NCBI GenBank assembly: GCA_008921705.1
Contig: VFFE01007127.1
Span: forward strand, 413,304-477,303
DNA length: 64,000 bases
Source of the DNA: Burhinus oedicnemus
Taxonomy: Eukaryota > Chordata > Aves > Charadriiformes > Burhinidae
Direction: 5' to 3'
Shown: piece by piece, positions 9,353 to 22,005 of the stretch
Numbering within the stretch: position 1 is the first letter of the stretch
Layout: each line of letters begins with the position of its first letter
Notes under the pieces: model-generated
What the model saw: only the letters and a program-made list of their open reading frames with translations
Database searches by the model: none
Told to the model about the DNA's origin: nothing
Made by a program: the position numbers and the translations under genes

Positions 9353-12300
9353 ATTCTTATAGTCTTTAAAGCATCTGAAAATATTAAAGTTCAGCCAACT
9401 TTGGAATCCAACCCTTAATTCACAGCATCCATGCTTGGCAGGGACACTTCAGGTAGGGACTTTCTAGCCCCGAGGACAGAGAGTTACCAGTTGAGCATCT
9501 GTGTGTCTGCCGCTTCTTCCTTGTAACTGGAAGAAAATCAAACCCTCTCATCTTTAAGAAATAATACCGGGATTAGCTTTCTGGACTCTCATTTCCTAAG
9601 AATAAGAACAGCTGAATTTTGAAACTTTCTTTCATCCTCAGCATTGCCATATTAAATTCAGTCATTTTCACTCATGGTTTAAAAATATCTCTAAAGAACT
9701 GCAGAGGAGTTAGAAAGCCAAGTTCTCTTAGAGATCCTTTCTCCCAAGTGACAAGACCGCCTTGTGTCTGGCTCATTCCTGAGTCAATTCTTCCCATAAC
9801 CACCACTCTGGGTGGTTGTCAGAGCTAAATAGAAGGTAACAATGTCAGCAGATAAATTAAGAGGTGCAGTGAGGGAGAAATTTTTAGGAGATTTAGAAAG
9901 GCAAAATGGTGAGTCAGATGGAAAGTCACAGAGAAGCTGATCCATGAAGCAAAGGTTGTGTGTGAGAAAGATCCCAAATCAGCATCAACAGGAGAACAAA
10001 GAGGTAGGACCTACGGAGACATGAGGAAGAGGAAGGATGTGACAAAGTCCTGCATCTTTGCAGTGACAAGCCCAACAAGGTGGACATTTCTTATGAAAAG
10101 GAAAGCAACGGACACACCATTAAGGTGTGCAACCTATGAGTTACAGCCCAGGTTCGAATGGCAGGTGCTCCCAAGTGACCACCCAACTTAGGTGATCTGC
10201 TTTCTTTTTTTTCACTGTGTTACCACCTGCTGCTGATGGGCCTGGATCTGAGGAAAATTTCCCACATCATCCAACATCCCAAGGAAAGGAGACAAAGTTG
10301 TGTTGGTTGGTTGCACTGACGGGCCACACCACCGAGGGCAGCCCAAGAAGACCTGATGTTTGACTGGGAAACTGGGCATTCTGAGAAACTTCGTTGGCCC
10401 CAAGTACAGGCTAAAGTAGGAAATGAAAGGCATGGAGCTGGCAAAATCAGAAAAGCAAACTTCACCTGTGTCACCCTGTCTCTCTGATGGGTTGTACGGT
10501 GTTTATGGATTTATTGTTTTTCCCCTTCCCTGTCATTCACACTCTGTGGGTTGGACAACCACCTCATAAGATTACGCTGTTGCAAGCAATATAAGAAATA
10601 AATAAATATGAAGCAATAATTCACGTTAACATGGCCAATTATTGTTCTAATTTTATCCCTGTGTCCCTAGGCCAGCAAGGGGACAGGAGATCTGTTTTTC
10701 TATGTACTAACCATGCCAAGCTATAAAGTTTGGGTGTCCCAGAACAATGTAGAAACTGGGCAGAGTAATGTAAAAAATTTGTTTAATTTGTTCATTTTAC
10801 ATGAAGACTTATTTAACAGCTTTGCAAAATTCAACCAAAGCAGCTTCTAGCAAGTACAGATCAGGAATAGACCTCAAGCAGTCACCCGCTCAGCTCTTTG
10901 TTTAGGGAAGGTAAATAGAAAAAATTACATCATTTTCTCTTTTAGAAGACAAATCATTCATCCTGTTGGACAAAGCTCTGTTGCAAATCCAGGGATATAA
11001 AAAATCAGAGTTTCCCTTGCTGCAGCCCCCATTACATTCACAAGTAAGTGCTCACCCACCGGAGCTTTACACCAGCACAAACTCTGGCTTTGCATAAGGA
11101 AAGCCCTTCTTCTCCTGCCAGCTTATTGGTCTGGGTCCAGATCTCAGGGAACAAGCCTGGCACCTTCACTTAGTCCTCATGTGAAAAACCAGTTGCCCTG
11201 CTCCTGCAACACCCGCACACACAGGTACGTGGAGCTTGCCTCCAGAAACACAGGGAACATGCTTGTGCAGGGCTCTGCTCCTGGAGCATGTGTCCAAAGC
11301 CTTTCCAAGAGGTCTGCCAAAGCACATTTTCTTTTCCCAAGTTAGAGGCTGAGCATGCTGCAATGCGTCTTGGATAAATGTGTCAGCATCACCCCAGCCA
11401 AGGCGTTGCCCTCCTGGGACTGAGCACTGCAGGGCAAGCTTCATTAATTCTACCAGAGTTGCACCATGATGTGCATGAGGCCACAGAGGACATCCAACAC
11501 GTACAGAGCTCCTGACTCTGCTTTCTTCCCTGGAAATCATAGCGACTGAGGAAAAGCAAATGGGAAGTCCTTCCACCCCTCTACACTCCATGGAAGTGGA
11601 ACTTTAGTCTTGAGACAACAAGAAGGTTCTTTTGAAGTCACAGCAAGTTTCTATTTGCAATCTGGGAAATGGCATTCCCAAAAGACAAATCAGGTCCCAA
11701 AAGATAAAACAGGAAATCACTAAATTCTGGAAGTGTCCTCCACTAACCCTTCTAGGCTCCTTTCCCTGCACTCACCAGTGCCTGGACCCAAGGGCACATG
11801 CTTTCATTTGATGTCTTTGCACTGTTGTTCCCCTGCCCTTGTTCTTCTCCATTCCTTTTCTTTTGGATTGGTTGGCTTGATTTTTCTGCAAATGGGATGG
11901 GCAGGGCGTTATGCAGAAGTTTATTACTTGTTAAATTGGCTTGCTCTGCCTGGCTCACTCTAAAGGTATCACATGCAAGTTCAGTGCTGTTTATCTTGTC
12001 TGTGACTCCCACGGTTATCCCAGGATTGCCCCATGCCTAGGTCATGTTCAGCCCATACAGTCATGGCACATACTAGTGCAGCAGAGCTTTACTTTGTCTA
12101 GCTCCGATGGCCTTATCAACCACGGTGTTCTGTGGATCATACACATCAATAGTCTCATGGAAATGAGATGGTTCTTGTTGTACAAACAGACAACACAGTG
12201 TACACATACAACAGGGCATGGAGTCAACACCCCCTGGGCAGCTGTGAGGACTCTGATGCTCCTCACATGGCCAAAGGCACATCAGTCTCCCCAGCATCAG

Positions 12301-15300
12301 GCCAGGAATGAGGACTCTGCAGCACTCTCAAATCCAGGTCTTCCACACAACTTCTGAACAGCTTCTCCAGAATAATTCATGACTTCCTTCCAGGAAAAGA
12401 TTTCTGGGACAACCCAGCAGCTGCATTTCTCCAAGGAGGGATAGAGTTCAATTACATGCTTTTTTTCTTTTCTATGATTGCTGCAAACTTTGTTTACAAT
12501 TGAGATTACTTGGAATTAGCAGTCCTAGAAAAACAATGGCTCAGATTGACCACCTTCTTCCAGGACCTTTAATCTTTTGCTTTCTGCCTGGCATCTTTTG
12601 GCTTGAGTTTCATTGTGAAGTTTCAATATAAGCAGCTTCCAAAGCATAGGATGCACGTTGCCATCCAAAAAAGCACAGCTACAACTACAGACAGGCATCC
12701 AGTAAATAACGCTGTGGAGGCAGCAGCTTGTATTCCCGGGGCCAAAAGCAACCCTGGAGTAAAGGCCACTGAGTCAAATAAAGCCCTGCTGTTTCCACTG
12801 AGGGTGGCTTTGGCCCCGTATCGCAGCAGATGTCAGAGATTATTCTGATGCACCGCGTCACGCGGGCACAGCAGATTCACATTACGGGGTCAAGCTAATA
12901 CCAATGCAGTTTTGGTTGGAGTCGACTCTCTGCCCGCTCCTGACTTTACACTGAATGTCAAATTCAAATAGACTTTGTCAGTCTGCTGGCAGGGTCCCAG
13001 CAGCCCCGGGAACAGGCTCTGCAATAATTTAGAGGTGTGGCGTCCTCCTGCCCACCCGTGAAGTTCTGGGCTTTCTGACCCCTGGCTTCTGATGGGGAAT
13101 TTGTGGCAGAAGGAGATTTAGCATCTTGCAGTGACCCTGGAAATAAGTTGTTTGGACTTGAACCTGGAGCAACCCACCCTCCTTCTGCCTCGGGCAAGAC
13201 CCTCCTGCCCCAGAGAGGATGCAAATGAAAAGCTGTCCCTCTGCTGAGCTTCAGCTGGGGGTCTACTTTGAAGTTTTCCCTCATGTTTTTCTCCTGTGGG
13301 TCTGGGATTTGTTCCTGACATGTGGAGAGTAGATTTCCATGCTTGAGCTCTGCTCGTCCCCCCTTGCCACACCAGTACCAGTGTACGGATCCATGGGGCA
13401 GGGAAGCCCCCAGACTCCACCATCTCTGCATTTCCCCCTCCTAATACCCTGCCAAGGATCTCCCCTGCATGTGGAGAGCCATTGACACAGCCCCCTGCTC
13501 CCTGCCAAGGAGTCCCCATGCCTTCAAACCATCAGATGGGCTGTATAATGGAGATGACGGAGCTGAAAGGAGAGTTCACGTTGCTGGGATGCGGGGGTGG
13601 CTTCTCTGTAGCAGTGTCACAGAGAAAGCACAACTGAAAATATCCTCCGGATCAAATTGCACCAGTGGAGGCATCCCCTTCCTCCCCTGTGGGACTTGAG
13701 CGATCTGGAGGCACCGAAGCTGTAGCAAGGACTGTGGTGTCACATGTCACCCAAAACACTCCAAGAGCAGCCCCCAGTTTCACAACAGGGAAGCGCCTGC
13801 GCTCGCCTCCATTCCCCCTGCCCAGGGCCATTCAGCCCTGCCCACTGCTGCGTCCCAGACGCCTTTCCAGGAACTGCTCACTGCCTCCATCCTCGGAGGA
13901 GGTTACTCCAGCTCAGAGAGGAACATGCAGCTGCCCAGGCTATGTAATACCACGGTATTAAGGCAAATAATAATGAGACAACTTAGCAAAACTGCCTTTC
14001 CCAGGGCTGCTGAAGGGCTCCTGCACCTCTAGCGCTGGGAGGCAGCATCAGAGACACAGGCGAGGAAACCGTGCGCCTGTCTCATGCGCCTTGATTCATA
14101 TTTAATCCCTTCCCCTCCCTCCACAATGGATGCGATGCTTCTGTGCATCTTAGAGAAGAAAAGCTCTCCATCACATTGAAATGCGAAGCTTCCTCATTAG
14201 AATTTAATCTGCGCCGATATAGAGGAAATTATCATGTCAGTGCAGAGAAAAGAAACAGTGATTCAGGAGAGAAGCTTTTTGATAAATTGTACCAAGCACT
14301 TTTATCACCACCAGCTTAAATGAAGATTTGGCTCAGGGAGGTTGGTACATGGCTTTATAATGACCCTCCATGGAAGGGACAGATGGCCCCAGTGACAGTG
14401 TGAGCCCTTCCTATTTTTTTCTAAGTAGCTGTAGCGGTTGTCATAGCAACCCCCATTACAACAAACCCCACAAATATATTTTCAATTAATTCCTGAAAAA
14501 TCTAAGAAGTGGGACACATTTCTCACAACAGACAGTGACACCTGTGTTGATATTTTCATGGTGGTTATTGTTCTCCTGGCAGACACTCCACGTGCAGTCG
14601 GTGGAAGCTGTCCCTAGCTCAGACATGTCTCAGAAATGGGAAATTTGTCAGCTGGGAGTGATGTTAGCCCTCTTCCAGCCCTCCCAGTAAGGCTATCACG
14701 GAAGCTGTCAGAGGTACCCAGTGTGCAGTGCACAAGCACCCCGAAGTGGAAAGTTTCCATCTCCATCACTCCTCCATAAGGGATGGGGGCAGCACTTTCA
14801 TAGCAGAGGTGCCAAGACCTAGTGAGACTAAACACCAAACCAAGAAGGTGTTTAGGTGCCTAGTTGCCATCTGAAAGCACTGGAGTTGCACACTAAAACA
14901 CCTTTCGGCTGTGAGTGGCCCAGAGGGAAGTTCACCTCCGCAGGCAGGCTGAACTAGGGCTGGAGCCTTGATCCATTCCCCAGGCTGTGGGAAACCATCT
15001 CCCCTAAGGTAGCCTGGGCTTTTCTGTCTTTCCTGCCTTGCTTTCTGCAGTACCATGTCCAGACCTGATCTTTTTGCTCAGTGCAACTGCATTTTTTTTT
15101 TTTATTTCTAGTCACTTCCTTCTCTTTTTCAAATCGTCTGCCATCATTGAACGCCTAGGTCCTCATTCAGAAAGACAGATGTTTAATAATTGCTCCATGT
15201 CTCCCCAAGTGTTCCTCCCCTCGCATTGCTCATGTTGCCACATCTTTCTGGAGAAGGAATTTTTCTTGTTCTCTCCGAGCCTGCCTCGCAGAGAGATCAT

Positions 15301-16845
15301 GAATTACAGACCTCCCTCACTTTGATGTCTCTAGTGCTTTGGGCTAAGTTTCCCCATTCCCCCATTGCCTGTTGCACTGGGAAAGGATTGTCCTCTTCAA
15401 GGCATGGGGATACGGAGATCTGGGAAAGGAACATAGGAGTCCTTGAAGAAAAAATGCAATTACTAGCGAGAGGCCTCTCCCTGGGGTGAATCAGAGCACT
15501 TTGATGCCCGTTGCTGCCCACACCAGGCAGTTTCCCAGCTTCTGGCGCTGAATGCTCAGCTGCCCACATCCTGACTGCATGCTGGGACAGGACCGAGGCA
15601 TGTCCCACTCGCTCTCCACCCACATCTCCATGGGCCAGGAAGAGCTGCAGCTCACCTTGACCTCCAGCAAGCCTAGGGAAGCTTGGGTTATCCAGACCTG
15701 GGAAAGGGATGGTCCAGGTAGCCTGGAGATGCTCCATCCTGCCACCAAGAAGCAGGCTTAGGGCCATTGCTCCTGAAGAAAGACTCACAGCCATGGCAGC
15801 AGGACAACATCTAAAAGTCTGGCAGAAGTTCATCATTTTTTATGCTAAACTATCTGAGCACCACGAGCAATTGCCCAAAACGTGGCTCAGGGAGAATATT
15901 TTTCCCACATTAGGGTGGGTTTGTGGGCAAGCTTGAAACTCAGCCCCAAATGAGACGAAGTGAACGGTGAAAGGCTGAAGGAGGTAGGAGAGGGTGAGGT
16001 GGCAGGGTGAGGGTGGCACAGCCTTTAACCAGTGCTTTGCAGCTGAAGGGCTTTTGCTTTCAGAGATAGTCCAGGCTCACTGGCTCGAAGCCCTACCTGC
16101 TGCCACCTTCCAGCCATTATTTCAAAGCACTTTATTCTATTATTCACTTTTCTTAATAACAATATATTAAAAAAAATCCCATACTGAAAAAAAATTGCTC
16201 ACCCTGTTCAGGCCTATTCGTTCCCAATGGTTTTGTCCCAGAATAAACACAGACATGTTTTGAAGCTTGTTGTGAAAGGAGATTAACTCTAAAATCTGCT
16301 TCCTGGCTTTGAAGGCTGCAGACCAGCATGGCTTTTATATTAACTAGTCATTAGACTGAGTGACATATAGAAGGAATAATTGCTTGATGTGTTTGAGGGT
16401 TAAAGGATGTTAATTAAGAAGTAAAATGTTTGTTTTTTCTTCCTCTGAACAAAGCAATCCGAGGGCTTGTATTGTGCCGGCATTTTCCTCCCAAGAGGCA
16501 GGTCTGAGCTCACACTCCCAGGAGTTTGGGAATGTGAGTGTCTGCAGCAGCTCCGCTCCCACCACTGCAGTCGCGTCCCTGGGGTGAGCCGCTGTCCCCA
16601 TGAGGTGATGTGACTCAGGGAGGAACGCTACGGGAGCAGCCAGCGCTTGTGGCTGGGTGAGCTCGTGGCCATGTGGGCAATCGTGCATGGGCAGTGCTCG
16701 AGCAGACCCATCGCTCCCCTGCCTGGAGAAGTCTGAGCAGCTCCAGACGGATTTTGGGTGGGACCCATCTCGCCCAGCATTGATGGCCAAGGTCCCGCTG
16801 GAGTCAGAGAAAGAAGGGCAGTGCTGAGGACCTGCTGCAAACACA
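9353..16845. other. long non-coding stretch, no gene recognised
   Basis: I see no gene, CR1 or LTR in these 7.5 kb. Open frames such as the 141-codon one on the minus strand at 11166-11591, the 155-codon one at 12964-13431 and the 179-codon one at 15297-15836 overlap others on both strands and show no domain. A possible regulatory patch around 14090-14510 is listed separately, and a run of 12 T lies at 15092-15103. Confidence 0.55.
14436..14451. promoter_or_regulatory. candidate RFX X-box
   Basis: GGTTGTCATAGCAACC is an imperfect 16-base palindrome that closely fits the X-box bound by RFX transcription factors (GTTGCCATGGCAAC-like). The right half-site is perfect and the left differs by one base. 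It lies at the edge of an AT-rich, repeat-free patch (about 14090-14510) that also holds CATTAGAATTTAATC and TTTATAATGACC. Function is inferred from the motif alone. Confidence 0.35.
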
Positions 16846-16959
16846 TGAAGGTCTTTAAGTTCCCTTCCAACCCAAACCATTCTATTATTCTAGGATTCTA
16901 TGATTCCATGACTCTATTATTGTATGGTTCTATGGTTCTATGATTCTATGATTCTATGA
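16846..16959 (+). mobile_element. CR1 LINE tail with expanded octamer array
   Basis: Only the last part of a CR1 element remains: GTCTTTAAGTTCCCTTCCAA and then CCAAACCATTCTATTATTC. The octamer tail, which usually has two to four units, runs here for about 80 bases (16878-16959) as degenerate ATTCTATG-like units, including GGTTCTAT variants. The last three units are identical, so the array has grown by slippage. The orientation is plus. Confidence 0.9.
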
Positions 16960-19900
16960 AGCAGTTTCTATTTCTCTGCTGTCTGCCCTGCCGTGCTGGG
17001 CCCTTTCTTTATCACTTGCATCTGGTTCTTCCAGGCATATTCATCACCTCCAATCCATCTGGGTGATCTGATTTCTAGAGCCACAAAGAGCATTGCTTCT
17101 CTGGGATGAAAGACAGCAGATCCCTAACTTTTGGGTAAAATTCTCATCTGCGCAAATCAACAAAATGATTTCAGGAATAAATTTAGTCCCTGTCCCTCAG
17201 TCCAGCTTTTGTTTGTAGGATAGATAAAATTGTCTATTCTGGCACCCTGGAGGCGAAAGACTCTGCCATGAAGTGGGCAGGGAGAAGATCAGGCTGGGAA
17301 GCTCAGAAGACCAAGAGGAGACCCAAGGCAGGTATGACATGAAGATGAACACGAGTGGTGCAATGGCAGCCTATAATGCAGAGCCGCATTCTGCTGCATG
17401 ACTCACTCCCACCTCTGCCCATCACCATGGGGGACTTTGGTCACCAAACTCAGCATGCCGGTCCCCCTCCCTGGGCTGTTCCCCTAGCTGTGCTGCTTGA
17501 TGGAGACTTTGCAGCATCACGACCAGACCATTTTATATTGCTTATCATTACTTATTTGCCTGCTCTCTACTTTGCCATCGTGCTGCCTCTCCTGGCTTGC
17601 CTGGCTCTTCTTTTTGCAGCTCTCCAGGTTCAAGGTTTGATGTCAACAGCTGTCAGAAAAGGAAAATACAGAAGAGAAGGTTGGCCTTGTGGGAACGCAG
17701 TGGCAGTGGCCAAGCCATGGAGAAGGCGGAGAGCAATCAAGCAGCAGCATTGTCTCTGCAGCGGGCTCAGCTACATGCCAGCCCTGTGGCACAGAAGGTT
17801 TCTGAGGGTGCTGCAAAGCACTGAGGCTGTTTGTTTGCAGGAAATAATAATCAGAGGTATGGCTGCCCTGCCAAGTACAAAAAGGTCCTGACAAGGCTCG
17901 GTTATACAATGCCACCCGCTCCCTCAGGCGCTGCGCCAGCAGGGTAAGGAGAGATGCGGTGACCTTTCGGCAGTGACACATCGGGACAGCTATGTGACTA
18001 AAATCAGCTCTGCCATGCTCCTCCCTGCCAACGTTACACATGAGAAACGCCGTGGTTGGTGCTTGCAGATTGCTTGGAAAATATGTCCTACGAAAAGCGA
18101 CAGGAACATCACATTACGGCCCGCTGAGTAGGCTGTCCTCGTGTGTCACCTGCACGGGAAGATGCACTGCTCAGGGAGATAACCATGGTTTGGGAGGCAG
18201 AGTGATTCAGCTCAGCATCTCACTGCTCCTTGTGGGCCACCTCGTGGTCCGGACACTGGAGAAAATCCCTGTGCAGTGTAGTCAGTGTTGTCACGCTACT
18301 GGAACTGGGGGGTTGTTTTGGGGTGGGGGGTCCTCCTCCCATGCTTCACGATGCAGGAGGTGAGGGTGATGCCTCAGATCTGTCCTTCTCAATGTGTCCT
18401 TCCTCTCCCAGCCTTGCAGCCCTGCTGTCACTGGTCTCCATCGCTGTGACACTTATCAGTGCCTGGGCTGGATGGAGAGTGGGGCAAGGAGGAAAACACA
18501 ACAGGGCCAAACAGACCAAAAAAGAGCAGGTGGGACCAGCACGGTGGTTCAGGGTATGGAACAAGAGTAGCATCATGGACATCATTGCAGCTTTTGGATC
18601 ACCATTTTGGTGGCACTTACACAGAGATTGTGTAGGTATGGCGCCAGTACCATACATTGATATTACAGGTACAACCCATGTCTCTGATATACCACACTTC
18701 TGCAACACAATGACCCCGGAGCTCCTCTGCTGCTTTATGAGCACAGTATGCTGATCTGATTGCTGGGATGTTTGTTGTATATTCAAGTTGGGAAACCAAG
18801 AGGAAGGGAGGAAAAATGATAAGGGTCCCTGAAGCAAAGCTTGGTGGTTACTGCAGGACAAGGGGAAATCCTTTGGCCTGCAGGCATCCCACTTGGCGCC
18901 TACCAGATGGCTGCAGAGCCAAAAATCCCACAGCCTGGGAGATCAAAGTGCTCTAGCTGGGTGAGAAGTGGCTTGAAGGGGAGCGTGAAGGAAAGAAAAA
19001 GCACCAACTTCAGGGAAGTTGCTGCTGTGAAGCTGTTCCAGTTGGCACACCCAGAAACCCGCTCATGTTCCTGAAGAAATTAGACCTTCGTGAGGATGCT
19101 GAGCTCCCAGGTAAGACTTGAATATCCATGGTTTGCTGCTTGATCTTGTTCTGAGCCTTAGTCTCACTGATTCAGCCATAGTTTGGGGTAAGAAGCTGTC
19201 AGTCTACTCTGTTCTCCACGAAGGAGACTCAAGGAAAGATCAAACCTTGCAGGACCCTCTAAGAAAGTGCTGTTGATTTCCAGGATCCTCTGGATCTACC
19301 AGGGCTCTAGAAACCCCAGTGTCCAAAAAACTACACAAAAATGTAGCAACGTGCCCTGGTAAATCTCTGTCGAGTTGGACAAAGCAGACATGCAGGATGG
19401 AGGTGAAATGTCTTTGCAACACCAGACGAGTTCATGCCAGAGGTAGACTTGTACTATGCTCTCCGAAACCCCAGGTCCCTCGGGGTCCACTTGTGTGCAG
19501 AGAAGGCACCGCTTAATGTCTGCAGAAAAAGATACAGCATTTCCCCTACCTACTCCTCTTCTGAATCCGTTGGGAGATATAAATGAAGAATATCTCTTCC
19601 TGAGTCATGTCTGTCTCTGAATTTTGAATTTCCCTTCAGCTCAGCTTGGGACTGCATTAATATATTGCTTTTCTTTTACAGCACCCTAAATGCACGGGTG
19701 CTGGGCCAGGCTCTGCCCTGGACAGTAATCACCCATCTGGCAGGACAGTGCAGACGCACGGTCTGGCTGCTCACAAGCCACATTGGGGACTAGCACTGGC
19801 AAAATGAAATGCCAGTAGTGGTTTTCAAAACTAACTTTTTGGATGATACCTTCCGGCTTGTAAAACTCTTCTGATGATGTGACAGCTCAGACTCTCCATC

Positions 19901-21869
19901 TATTCTGCTGCCCTACAGCTTGTGGATGGTGATTAGTACCTATACAGGGTTTATAGACCAAGTATTTTGCTGTCTCCATTCACAATAAGTTTTTGGGTCC
20001 CAATATTTAAGGTATTTCACTTACACTACCTCGGCAACCCTCACAATGTCTGATAAGGAGGCAGGAGAGAAGGTTTTGGTATTTCTTGTGTGCGTTGGTT
20101 GACCACAGAGACCCTCCCTGGTCCCACAATCAAGGAGATGAGGTGCAAAGAAGTTAGTGGGAAAAGCAGCGCTTCGAGGAAGCTGGAAACAGACCCAAAA
20201 CTCAGCACCTGAACAACCTGCAGGAGCAAAGTGCCTTCATGAGCGCCGCATCCCCACGAGCCCAGCCCCTGCCACCCTGTTAGCCTGTTCTGCTCTCTGC
20301 ACGGGGAGGACAGAGCGGTCACTGTCACTGCGTTGTCACTGTCACACACTGGATTGCTGCTCACTGAGCCCACGATATCTGAGTATCCAGGGCAGGTCAT
20401 CCCCCAGAACTTCAGTGAGGCAGGGGAGTGGGAAAACCAGCTGGGAATACTGAGATAAGGAAAGAAAACTGTTCCCACTGCTACTGGTGGGTGTTTATAG
20501 GTGTTATAAGTTTTCCCTTAAAATTTAAGCTTCACATTGAAGCCATTGTCAACACAAAGAGCAGAAGTAGCCTTAAGACAAGCAGGAGGAAATAAAAAAT
20601 AACTGGTGTTAAGATGGACCTAATCCTTTTCTGGAGGGAACTGTACACCACCTCTCCCCCTGAGAATATGGAACGGGACGTGAAAAGCAAAAAGGTCCAT
20701 TTTCAGGCCGGTGAGCTACTTTCCCAGGCTGCAGCACATGCTTTCCCAGAGGTTTAACCCTGTGCACTCCTGTCTTTTTTCTTTTTAATTCATCTAAAAA
20801 TCCCTTGGTGAACTGTAGGTTCATCAGAGTTATGACACTCCTTAACAAGAAAAAACTTATAAAATAAAGCCAAGAGATAATATTTACTGACCCAACAAAA
20901 CAAATTGCTCCCACCATGTGAATGGGCTGGAAAAATGTTTGCAAGCATGGCCAGGTCCTGCCCTGTGCAATGCAGATTTTATGGGGGACACCTGTTTTCC
21001 CGTTCAGCTGAGGTTTTTGAGCAATCCATAGCAGTTTCTGCAGCGCTGACAACTGCCTTCATGGTTACCGGAGCCACTCACAAGGTACTGCATGACTCTA
21101 AATGCATTAAGGTGCTCAAATATGGAGGAATTTTAAATCATTTTAGTGTAAGTAAGCAAAAATGGCTAAGGGAGGAGAGGTAAAGGTCAGGGCATGATCC
21201 TGGAGCTAATCTCAGAGAGGCAGCTGTACCCGGAGCAGGCTGGGCATGGATTAGCCGGCAGTGGAAACTCTGAGCCTACTGCCTGATTTATCCAGGGAGG
21301 AATTTGCTGCAGTTGGGATAGGACTGCGTTGCCTTTTCCAACTGCACCCTGTACTAGTGGCTTTGATGCTCAAATCAGCTTGCAGAAAGACAGTAAAACA
21401 TCAGCCAGGAAGAGACCTTGAGGAGTTTTCTGGTGCAGTTTTCTCCCTGATACCTGTTTTTCCAGCCTGCTTGCTGTCCATGTTTGTCCTAAAGTGGGTC
21501 TGAATCTTCTTCTGGCTGTAGTTTGAGCTCATCTCTGTGCTCTTCACCATCGGCTGCAGGTTGCTCCTCCCTCTCTTCAGCAGACACTTGTGTTTGAAGG
21601 CTGCCGGGCATCCCACCTGCATTGGGACATCAGCAGCTCCAGTCCCCCACGCCCTCCCTGTAGGTCCTGTTCTCCATGCTTCTGTTTTTCTCTCCATGTT
21701 CACACCCTCTCTCTCTTTGGTTTATTTTTCTCTTGAATCACGTTGCCACTTGTGTTCAGCTTACAATCCGCCAGCTTCCACTTTTCTGTTTTTTTCCTTT
21801 TCCTCTGCATTTGCTGCCCAAACAGTTCTTTCTGTGCCATACTGGTGCAACCACATACCTACAGTCCCT
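16960..21869. other. non-coding stretch, no gene recognised
   Basis: No gene or recognisable mobile element. Frames at 17355-17891 (+, 178 codons, with a hydrophobic stretch near its middle) and 18230-18754 (+, 174 codons) overlap frames on the other strand, and I know no family for either. A G-rich spot at about 18305-18330 has three G runs of 4-6. Confidence 0.55.
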
Positions 21870-22005
21870 GGCACTTGTCCCTACTGAAATGAGGTCCATT
21901 TTTTTGGACCGTTTCTCCAATTTGTCAAGAGCATTTTGAATTCAAATCCTGTCCTCCAACATGCTTGCAGATTCTCCCAGTGGATGCCATCCCCAGATTC
22001 AGTGA
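21870..22005 (-). mobile_element. old CR1 ORF2 fragment, reverse transcriptase region
   Basis: On the minus strand this reads the part of CR1 ORF2 just downstream of the reverse transcriptase active-site motif FADD. The matches are AATCTGGGGATGGCATCCAC (for the FADDTK region), GGAGGACAGGATTTGAATTC and GACAAATTGGAGAAACGGTC. The corresponding words in old archosaur and turtle CR1 copies are FADDTKLGG and then DLDKLEKW. The copy is heavily mutated: the aspartate pair is damaged and no frame survives. It is unlike the young 3' ends elsewhere because it is an internal piece of an ancient element. Confidence 0.7.

Noticed and set aside
11166..11591. 141-codon minus-strand frame as a possible exon or retrocopy
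   Set aside because: No similarity to a known protein, and no splice, promoter or poly-A context.
17355..17891. 178-codon plus-strand frame with a hydrophobic, membrane-like stretch
   Set aside because: No family is recognised, a long frame lies on the opposite strand, and T-rich codons give hydrophobic stretches by chance.
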